Source: Monoraphidium neglectum
Lineage: Eukaryota > Chlorophyta > Chlorophyceae > Sphaeropleales > Selenastraceae
Reading direction: 5' to 3'
Assembly: GCF_000611645.1 (NCBI RefSeq)
Contig: NW_014013462.1
Span: 9,258-26,976, forward strand
DNA length: 17,719 nt
The notes below the pieces were generated by a model. The model saw only the letters and a list, made by a program, of their open reading frames with translations. It was not told where the DNA came from and searched no databases. The translations under genes and the position numbers were made by a program. Below are positions 10,630 to 17,719 of the stretch, piece after piece. Each line of letters starts with the position of its first letter. Position 1 is the stretch's first letter.

Positions 10630-11471
10630 CGGGATGCACGCTGCGAGAGTTGCATCGTAACAAAACAGATGAAGACATCATGTGCGAAACAATCCGTTAT
10701 GACGCAAATGTCCAACAGCTGTCTGCGCTGCTGAATGACAGGTGCCTTCAAAAATCACAAGCGTTGACCCGGTTAAAATGCAATAGCGGCAATGTAATAG
10801 ATTCAAAATACCAAAGTTTCATATCGTGGCGCACCCAAGGCGTGCCCTCCTCAGGGCCCACGTAGCATGCACGCGTTTGTTCTCAGCACTCGATGCTGCT
10901 CGTTGCCATAATACGGCGTTCCCTCCATCCATTGTGTTTTTGATGTGATTGTTGTTGGTCGTCATGAGATGTCGGCAGTAATTCATAGCACGACCCGCGC
11001 TGCAGGCGCGGGCAATGGGTGGTGCCCTGCCTCGCAGCCCAGGCAGCCGCGGATGCAGCGTCAGAAACAGCTGCGCGTCCAATGCGTGGCGCATGTACAT
11101 TCGATCAGGTGCGTATTGGTGTGCACGCTGGGCCGTGGGCTGTGTGGTGTGCACAGGACTGCGTCTTTGGCAGCAGTGTCCACGGCACGCGGGAATGCGT
11201 GCTTGGACACTATTGATCCAATAATATCATTCAGCTCAAAATGCGGTGCGCCCTGGCTTGCCGCCGCCGACGTGCCCACCGCCGCTCGCCGGCCGCCACT
11301 GGCGCTGCAGGCCCAGCGAGGCGCACGATGCTACGGCAGAGGTGCGTTGATCATCACTGCATTAGTTGTGTGGGAGTGGCATGTTTGGGGACGCTGGTGT
11401 GTCCATGCTCAAGCGCTTCGTGTCCATGCTGAAGCGCTTCGTCTCGCTATTGCTGCTGCCCGCGTGCAGCG
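10630..11471. promoter_or_regulatory. Shared upstream region between the divergent transporter and OPR genes
   Basis: About 840 bp separates the transporter ATG (minus strand) from the OPR ATG (plus strand), so it must contain both 5' UTRs and probably both promoters. The part from about 10640 to 10960 is visibly AT-richer than the flanking exons. I found no confident TATA box. A plus-strand frame of 134 codons at 10461-10865 overlaps it but resembles nothing and runs antisense over transporter exon 1. Confidence 0.5.
11400..11441 (+). repeat. 21-bp tandem duplication just before the OPR start
   Basis: Two adjacent 21-bp units at 11400-11420 and 11421-11441 differ at one base (C/G). In one frame they spell MLKRFVS twice; that frame starts with ATG 11366 and overlaps the OPR start out of frame. 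In the OPR frame the second unit contains a TGA at 11430-11432. Confidence 0.85.
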
Positions 11472-14400
11472 ATGCGCCAACCCTTCTCACTGCTCTCGCG
11501 CATCCCTTCATTGCACGCGCAGGCCCGGCGCCGCCTTGCTCGCCAGTTCCGGCGCCACCGACTTCAAATGCTGGAGCAGAGCCTTTTGATTCCAGAGGTC
11601 CCGCCAGCAGTGATCGACCATCAAGGCGACGGGAGCGCTGCCCGGCGCCGTGAGCGCGCGCCGCAGCTGGAGGGCGAGTCAACTCACTATGGCGGCGCCC
11701 TAGACGGCGCAGTGATTGACAGCCGCGACGCGGACCGGCTGATGCTGCAGCGGCAGTTTGACCAGAGCGGCAGCGCGCCAGCGGGCGAGAGCTTGGCGGT
11801 CGCCGGCGATGTCGGGCGCGTCGAGCCCGGCCTGAGCGCCGCCAAAGACATAATGAACCGCATCAAGCACTGTACCCACTGGAAGGAGGTCCGCGCGCTG
11901 GTTTCCGAGCACAGCGGCTGCCTCAACGCGCTGCACATCAGCGCCGCACTCGTGACGGTTGCGCAGGTGGAGCGGCGCGGGCGCAGTGCTGGCGTGGCCC
12001 GTGGCGAGAAGGGCGCAGCAGCAGCGGCGCCGGCGACTGTGGCAGAGGCGGCGGAGTTGGGTGCGTTTGCTGACCGGCTGCTGGCTATGTCTGGGCGGCT
12101 GATGGGCAGCATGCAAACGCGGCAGGCCGCCAACATGCTATGGGCAGTGGCGTCTCTCAGCAGCAGCAGCAGCAGCAGCAGCGCTGAGGCGTCGTCTACG
12201 CCCATCAAAGCGTGGCGTCCGCCGGATGCATGGGTCCGCGCCGCGTTCGGCGTGTGGCGGCACGAGCACGCGGAGCCGCCGCAGCTCGCCATGATGGCGT
12301 GGGCGCTGGCCAAGCTCGGCGCGGCGCCCGGAGAGGAGTGGGTTGACGGCTTCCTGTCCGCGGCGCAGCGGCAGATGCACCAGATGCGGCCGAGCGACCT
12401 CGCGCGACTTGCGTGGGGCCTGGCAGAGATGGGCGTCGCCCCCGCCGCGGCGTGGACGGACGCGCTCGCCGACGCTGTGAGCGCGCAGGTGGAGGCGATG
12501 CGGCGCTACACGGTGGTGGCGCAGCAGCGCAAGCAGCAGCGGTGGCTGGCGCGCGCGCAGCAGCTGCGCCAGCGGCGGCAGGAGCAGGAGCTCGAGCGGC
12601 GGCGGCGCTCAGCGACTGCGGGCGGTGACGCGGCGGGGGCCGAGGCAGACACGGCAGCAGCGGCGCTGCTGAGGCAGCAGCAGCAGCGCAAGCAGGGCAA
12701 GGAGGCGCAGCGGGCTCAGGAGGCAGACGCGGAGGCGGCCGATTTGCCGGAGCGGCGGGACGGGGGCGGCGCAGTTGCCGCGGCGGAGGTGTGCAGGCGG
12801 CCGCCGCGCTTCAGTCCGCAGGACGTTCAGATGCTGCTGCATTCTCTGGCGCAGTGGGCTGGCAGCGCGGGCCCGCGCGCCGCCCCGCCGCGCGCGCTGC
12901 GGGCGCTGCTCACGGCGGCGCGTGCGGGGATGCGGTCTTTTGACGCGCAGGCGCTGTCGTCGGTCGCGTGGAGCCTGGCGACGCTTGGGCACCGGCCCGA
13001 CTACGGCTGGTGCGCGCAGTACCTGGAGCGCGTCCGCCAGCTGGCGCCGGCCATGAGCCCTCAGGGCCTGTCCAACACGCTCTGGGCCCTCGCCGCGCTC
13101 GGCGTGCGCCCGAGCCCGCCGTGCATGCAGGTGCTCTCAGCGTCGGCGGCGGCGCGCGCCGGCGGCATGGCGCCGCAGGCGCTGTCCAACCTGCTGTGGG
13201 CGCTGGCTGTGCTGGAGTATGCGCCATCCGGCGCGGACGCCGCCGCGCTGCTGGCGCGCGCCGAGGCGGCGCTGCCGCGCATGACGCCGCAGGCGCTGGT
13301 CAACTGGCTGTGGGCGTCGGCACGGCTGGCGCTGGCGCCGCGCGAGGGTTGGCTGGCGCCGGTTGCGAGGGAGATCGAGGCGCGCGCGGACGAGCTGTCA
13401 TCCCAGGGGCTGGTCAACTCGGTCTGGGCGCTTGCGCGGCTGGGGCGCGGCGCGGGCGACCCGATGCTACTGCTGCTGCTGCGGCGCTGCGAGGCGCTGC
13501 TCTCGGCGCAGCTGGCGGCGCTCGACCGCGCGACGGCGGCGGGCGGCGGGGGCACCGCCGCCGTGGCAGAGGCCGCGGCGGGCCCAGCGGCGGCGGGGCC
13601 GACGGCGGCGGCGGAGCAGCAGCGGCGCGGCGCCGAGGCGTTCCGCGCGGCGGCGCGGGAGGCGGGCGGGCTTGCCACCGAGGAGGTGTGCGCCCTGCTG
13701 GACACGCTGTCGCTGCTGCACAAGCAGCAGCAGGAGGCGCCCTCGGGCCCCGCAGGCGGCGGCCTTGACGCGGCCGCCGAGGGCGGCGGCGAGCGGCGGG
13801 CTCACAGCATTGCTGGTGGCGGCGACGCCGCGGCCGCAGCCCTGGCCCAGCAGCTGCTGCCGAAGCTGCTGCAGGTCGCGGAGGCGGCGCTGCCCGCCTG
13901 CAGCCCGCAGGATCTGTCCGTCATGCTGCGCGCGCTGGGGGCGCTCGGGCACCGCCCGAGCCGCCGCTTCATGCACGCCTGGCTGGCGCGCTCGCAGGCG
14001 GCGTTCCCCGTGGCGCTGCCGATCGACCTCTCCCAGATGCTGCACGCCCTGGCGGGCCTGGGCTTCCGGCCGCCGCCCGGGTGGCTGGCCGGCTTCCAGG
14101 TCGCGACGTACCGCCGGTTCCCGCGGTACAACGCGCAGGACCTGGCGATGACCCTGTGGGCCTGCGGCAAGCTGCGGCTGCGCCCCGACCCGCTGTGGGT
14201 GCAGGCCGCGCTGCGCGAGGCGTCGCGGCTTACGCCGGAGCTGCTCACGCGCCACATGGCGAGCATCGTCTGGGCGCTCGCGCGGCTGCGGCAGCGGCCG
14301 CCGGAGGCGTGGGTGGACGCGCTGTGCGAGGCGGCCTACAGGAAGCTGCCGTCGTTCGCGCCGGGGGAGCTCTCGCGGATGCTCTGGGGGCTGGCCACTC

Positions 14401-15617
14401 TCAACTGCCACGTGGACAAGGTGCGCGCGGGTGTGGCCGCGATGCTTGGCCACGGCAGGTTTCCCCAGGCATGCCAAAGCATGCGCAAAAGTCGTCCTTT
14501 GCCACGGGCAAGCAGGGGCCGCCTGCGCGTGTGCTGTGAGCCATGCGTTACAAGGATGCACTGGGTATGTGTCCTGCGCCCTGCATCCTGGGTCCTGACA
14601 ACAAGACCCGTGCCGCCGCGCGCGCACCACGCCCCCCTTCCCCCCCAGGAGTGGCTGAGCGAGGCGATGTCACAGGTCGAGGGGCAGCTGCGCGCTGACG
14701 AGGACTACCTGTCCGACGACGTGTGGTGCCCCGACGAGGTGGCGCGCGCCGTATGGGCCCTCAACCGCCTCAAGGCCGAACCCGACCATGCCTTCATGGC
14801 CGCCTGCCTCCGCCACTGCTTCACGCGCGCGCGCCGGCTGAGCCCGACGGGCATCTGCCGCCTCATGTGGTCGATCGGGAACGTGCAGGGCTGGGCGCCG
14901 CCGCGCGGCTGGGTCGCGCGGGCGCTGGCGGCGACGCACGCGCGGATCGGGGGCTTCCGCGGCCTGCAGCTTGCGCTGCTGGCGACCAGCCTGGCGCGGC
15001 TGGAGCACAGGCCGCCGGACGCGTGGCTCGACACGTTCGCTGCGGCGGCGCGCGCGCGGCTCGACAAGTCCAACAGCCGGGTGAGGGCCGCCTGCGCGCG
15101 GCGCCTGTGGGTCGCGTTGATGCACGGCTTCTAAACAGCAGGTGGCAGAGGGATTTCTGAGCACGTTGTCTGGTCAACTGATTGACCCCAGTCAAGTATC
15201 TGACCTCACCGCGAAGGGTGTCCCCACATGTCTTGTCCCTGACCCCCCACCGGCCCCTCATGGCCCCCCTCAACCCAGGTCATCACCAACATGCTGTGGG
15301 CGCTGGCCACCCTGGGCTACCGCCCCGACGACGCCTTCCTGGCCGCCTGCCACGCCCGCGCACTGGCGCGGCCCGACAAGCTGTCGCCGCCGCAGCTGCT
15401 GCAGCTCACATGGGCGCTCGGCGTGTTTGGCTGGCGGCCGCCGGCGGGGGCGGCCGACGCGCTGTTCGAGCGCGGCAAGGGGGTGCTGGACACGCCACGC
15501 GCGAGCCTGCAGCGCATGCGGTGGGCGGAGCGCGCCGCGGAGACGCAGGCGAAGGCGGCCGCCGCGGACGTGGGGGCGGCCGCGGCTGTGCGGGCGGGGG
15601 CGCGGCGGCTGCAGTAG
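11472..15617 (+). CDS. Octatricopeptide-repeat (OPR) protein, probable organelle RNA-binding factor
   Basis: OPR proteins are helical-repeat RNA binders that act on chloroplast (or mitochondrial) transcript stability, splicing or translation, such as Tbc2 and Raa factors in Chlamydomonas. Exons 11472-14420, 14649-15080, 15279-15617; phase 0 joins; 1239 residues; stop TAG 15615. About 20 degenerate units of roughly 38 residues with the core LWALAxLGxxP and a following W or F are seen, e.g. NTLWALAALGVRP, NLLWALAVL, MTLWACGKLRLRP, NMLWALATLGYRP. The first is near residue 214. A charged Gln/Arg-rich, likely coiled, insertion spans about 343-441 and an Ala/Gly-rich one about 684-790. The start is the first in-frame ATG after TGA 11430, and MRQPFSLLSRIPSLHAQARR looks like a transit peptide. 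No C-terminal RAP domain was seen. The target RNA cannot be deduced; Tbc2-like naming would be only by repeat similarity. Confidence 0.88.
12159..12182 (+). repeat. (AGC)8 poly-serine tract in the OPR gene
   Basis: Eight AGC codons give eight serines immediately after the first OPR core (ANMLWAVASL), interrupting that repeat unit. It is a codon-repeat expansion in frame. Confidence 0.85.
14421..14648 (+). other. OPR intron 1: 228 bp, length divisible by three and free of stops
   Basis: Donor GTGCGC follows a phase-0 AAG; the acceptor is a C-rich tract ending CAG before GAG. Splicing restores the repeat core as LATLNCHVDKEWLSEAM, which fits the OPR pattern. Reading through instead adds 76 residues in frame without homology to the repeats. 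Confidence 0.8.
15081..15278 (+). other. OPR intron 2 (198 bp)
   Basis: Donor GTGAGG after CGG; acceptor CCCAG before GTCATCACC. Joining gives SNSRVITNMLWALATLGYRP, a complete OPR unit. If retained, the frame stops at TAA 15132-15134 and the last two repeats are lost. Confidence 0.85.
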
Positions 15618-16573
15618 GGGCCCCGCCGGTGTCCAATGTGTATGATTGCCCCCTAAACTTTTCCAGTTGCAGCGGCACTGCGGCCGACATTCACGGCATG
15701 CCAGCAATTGCGGCAGCTTGGGTGTGCTTGAGGTCTCTTGCAAGGTGGATGCAGTGCAAGTGCGTATTTAGCATGGGCTCACGTTTGTGTGGGTTGAAGA
15801 TTTTCCACCTCGTCGCTCCTCCAGCAGCTTGTACCATACCAGCCGAGCCTACATTCTTGCGCTTGCGCTGTAACGTGGCGGGATCTGCATTGGAATGTTG
15901 GTGTATATGGCTGGCACGGGCTCAGGCCGGATAGTGATGAAGCTTGCCGCGTGTCGAGGCGGCCCAGGTGGCGATTGCAGTGCCACCGGGCTGGTGACAA
16001 GCTGCAGAGCCTCGTAGGGTGTTCAGCAACGGTTTGCTGCTTCACATCTATCACTCTGTGCTGTGACGATTGTTTCAAATGCATTTCAGCGCTTTCGCAC
16101 AAACGCTCTGGGCTGACGACTGATGTGGTGATCTTGTGTTTCATCTACGAGAGCGCAAACTGTTCCTTACAGTCTGAAAAGCACTATACAACCCATCCCT
16201 ATCGTCGGCCAGACGGGGGCACTTGCAACTCGAGGCACCGCCCTTCTCGCCCTCCCAGACGAGACTTGAGGGCGAGTGCGGGGACGCAAAAGTGTGTTGG
16301 CGCGTACCACCGCGCAAGTTCTCCACAGCAGCGGCGCTGTGACCTTATACACCCGTGCGCCTTGGTCGTGCTGCCGCCGAGTGGCCACAGCAAACCCCTT
16401 GTCAACGGCTCGCCGCAGCGCCATACACACAAGCCCAGCCTTGATTCTGCTACTCTAAGGGTACAGCGCGCACAACATACTCCACGCGCTCTGACAGCAC
16501 CAGCCAGAAGCGCTCCAGGAGCGCGGCTCGGGGCGCTCACCTGCCAAGCGCGTGCAGCCGCGCGTCGCTGGCG
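15618..16573. other. Intergenic region: OPR 3' UTR and RING-gene upstream DNA
   Basis: About 950 bp without a convincing gene. The first 250 bp should be the OPR 3' UTR. A 208-codon open frame at 15951-16577 has no recognisable motif, and I do not consider it a gene. A Met-less frame in register with the RING ATG is open from about 16444, so an upstream spliced exon of that gene cannot be excluded. Confidence 0.5.
15869..15873 (+). terminator. TGTAA polyadenylation signal of the OPR gene
   Basis: First plus-strand TGTAA found downstream of the OPR stop, about 250 bp after TAG 15615-15617. Matches the green-algal poly(A) consensus and supports the third exon as the end of the gene. Confidence 0.6.
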
Positions 16574-17224
16574 ATGATGTCGTCGCTGTACTTCCTGGCA
16601 TTCGCACTGCTGGCCTCCACCTCCCTGCTCTTCCTGCTCTGGTGGGTGCAATGGCATGCATGCGTTGCAGCGCACATATGGGTTTCTAAACTTAACGGCC
16701 TCAGGCATTGCGATTCGACGCTTTGTTGTGCGTTGATGCACTCCGATTCAAACAAACGGTCAGCACCAGCCGGTGCAGAGCTGCAGCAAACGCGCAGCGC
16801 CAGCCCGTCCGTGCACAGCCTGCAGCACTGATCTCCCGTTGTCCGACGCCACCGCAACCGCAGGCACTGCCGCGTCGCGCGCTCGCGCCAGCTGGAGCGG
16901 CGGCGCCTGGAGCTCCAGGACAGCACTGCTGACTCAGTCTTCCTGTCCAGCTTTGACCTGGGCTTGGGCCTGACCTACGTTGCCCGTGGCGCGCCGGCCT
17001 TCGTGATCCGGGCCCTGCCGACACGTGTCTTCTCGAGTGGCAGCCAGCAGCCTGCTGGAAGGCAGGGCGGCGGCAACAGCAGCGAACTTGGCAAGTCAGG
17101 GGCGAATGGCAGCGACACGGCAGGGGATGTCGAGCTGGGCGGCGTCCGGTTAGACCAGGGCGGCAACACCGACCCATCGCGGCTGCCGCAGCAGCGGCTG
17201 CCGCTGGCCGACCCAGCATTTGCA

Positions 17225-17297
<73 letters not shown>

Positions 17298-17551
17298 CAG
17301 GCGCCCTGGCTGCCAACGCGCCAGACGCGGGCGAAGGGGGACCGGCAGCAGCTGCACCTGCCGCGTCTGCATCCGCCAGCGGCGGCCCTGTATCGGTCGA
17401 CGCAGATGAGTGCACCATCTGCCTGGGCAGCTATGAGGACGGGGAGGTGTTGAAGCAGCTGCCATGCGGGCACTCATACCACTCAGAGTGCATTGACGCC
17501 TGGCTTGAAAAGTCGGCGGTCTGCCCGCTCTGCAAGCACACGCTCTGGTGA
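16574..17551 (+). CDS. Membrane-anchored RING-H2 finger protein, likely E3 ubiquitin ligase (ATL-like)
   Basis: RING-H2 proteins recruit E2 enzymes and transfer ubiquitin to substrates. Exons 16574-16641 and 16864-17551; the split codon TG|G gives Trp; 251 residues; stop TGA 17549. N terminus: short hydrophobic segment [15 protein letters not shown] (about residues 5-23: [17 protein letters not shown]), a single membrane anchor followed by an Arg-rich stretch [12 protein letters not shown] that would face the cytosol. Middle: low complexity, with 24 consecutive Gln at residues 144-167. C terminus: RING with CTIC at 206-209, [10 protein letters not shown], and CPLC ending at 246, i.e. the C3H2C3 ligand order, with the conserved Trp of IDAWL. 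No PA domain or other catalytic domain is seen. The ATG at 16574 is the first in its open frame, but an upstream exon is possible. Target unknown. Confidence 0.82.
17225..17296 (+). repeat. CAG repeat encoding 24 glutamines in the RING protein
   Basis: One CAA followed by an uninterrupted CAG run, in frame, between the membrane anchor and the RING domain. Nearly pure CAG suggests a length-variable microsatellite. Confidence 0.95.
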
Positions 17552-17719
17552 GAGTCGCGGCCCTGCCTCTGCCAGCCCTGCTGTGTCAATGCATGTTGAT
17601 TTATTTGTGTTTGCAGCGTTTAGCCTCTTCCTGCACCTCTGCTTGGGGGGAGCCACATTTCCATAAAACTGCGCTGACGTCTGTTCTGACCTTGCGGCCC
17701 CCTTTTGATCTTGCTTGTT
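17552..17719 (+). other. 3' flank of the RING gene
   Basis: The 168 bp after the stop contain no TGTAA, so the poly(A) site is probably beyond the window or uses a variant. A good splice acceptor (TTTGTGTTTGCAG) ends at 17616. Confidence 0.5.

Noticed and set aside
10461..10865. 134-codon plus-strand frame in a less GC-rich stretch
   Set aside because: Overlaps transporter exon 1 antisense and shows no family motif; codon use is not obviously coding. A short lineage-specific gene cannot be fully excluded.
12968..13768. 266-codon plus-strand frame rich in Gly/Ala/Arg
   Set aside because: Out-of-frame shadow of the OPR repeats.
13467..14630. 387-codon open frame antisense to the OPR exon
   Set aside because: Arg/Gln/Pro/Ala-rich composition from GC-rich codons read backwards; no motif, while the plus strand has clear repeats.
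15951..16577. 208-codon plus-strand frame before the RING gene
   Set aside because: Irregular composition, many Cys, Arg and His without pattern; ends over the RING ATG. Likely 5' UTR or intergenic.

Overview
This is ordinary nuclear DNA of a GC-rich green alga (Chlorophyta, core chlorophyte). The grounds are: intron-dense genes with GT-AG splice sites; a 6-phosphofructokinase of the plant/green-algal type with a transit-peptide-like N terminus; a long octatricopeptide-repeat (OPR) protein, a family strongly expanded in green algae; and TGTAA, the usual green-algal polyadenylation signal, downstream of two genes. No bacterial operon, mobile element, CRISPR array, tRNA or rRNA was seen. The species cannot be named from the sequence.

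Layout. (1) Positions 96-5279, minus strand: a phosphofructokinase gene. I could reassemble it into 13 exons (476 codons) whose reading phases all match; its 3' end lies beyond the left edge. (2) 5280-6667: about 730 bp of upstream region for the phosphofructokinase, then the roughly 650-bp 3' UTR of the next gene, with TGTAA at 6012-6016. (3) 6668-10629, minus strand: a nine-exon gene for a 12-helix transporter of the MFS_1_like/MFSD6 type, 833 residues, with a central hydrophilic loop of about 320 residues. (4) 10630-11471: a shared upstream region between the divergent transporter and OPR genes. (5) 11472-15617, plus strand: a three-exon OPR gene, 1239 residues and about 20 repeat units, probably an organelle RNA-binding factor. 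(6) 15618-16573: 3' UTR with TGTAA at 15869-15873 and the upstream region of the next gene. (7) 16574-17551, plus strand: a two-exon membrane-anchored RING-H2 protein (251 residues) with a 24-glutamine tract, a likely E3 ubiquitin ligase.

The four genes are not an obvious functional unit; they look like ordinary neighbours. Most long open frames in the window are antisense or out-of-frame shadows caused by high GC. Points worth a second look are a GGNG (not GGDG) nucleotide loop in the phosphofructokinase, a CA repeat that serves as its splice acceptor tract, a stop-free 228-bp intron in the OPR gene, poly(A)-type signals inside transporter introns, an overlapping upstream frame before the OPR start, and a possible alternative intron over the RING stop codon. 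Exon models come from reading splice sites, phase and family motifs by eye; no alignment or transcript data were available.
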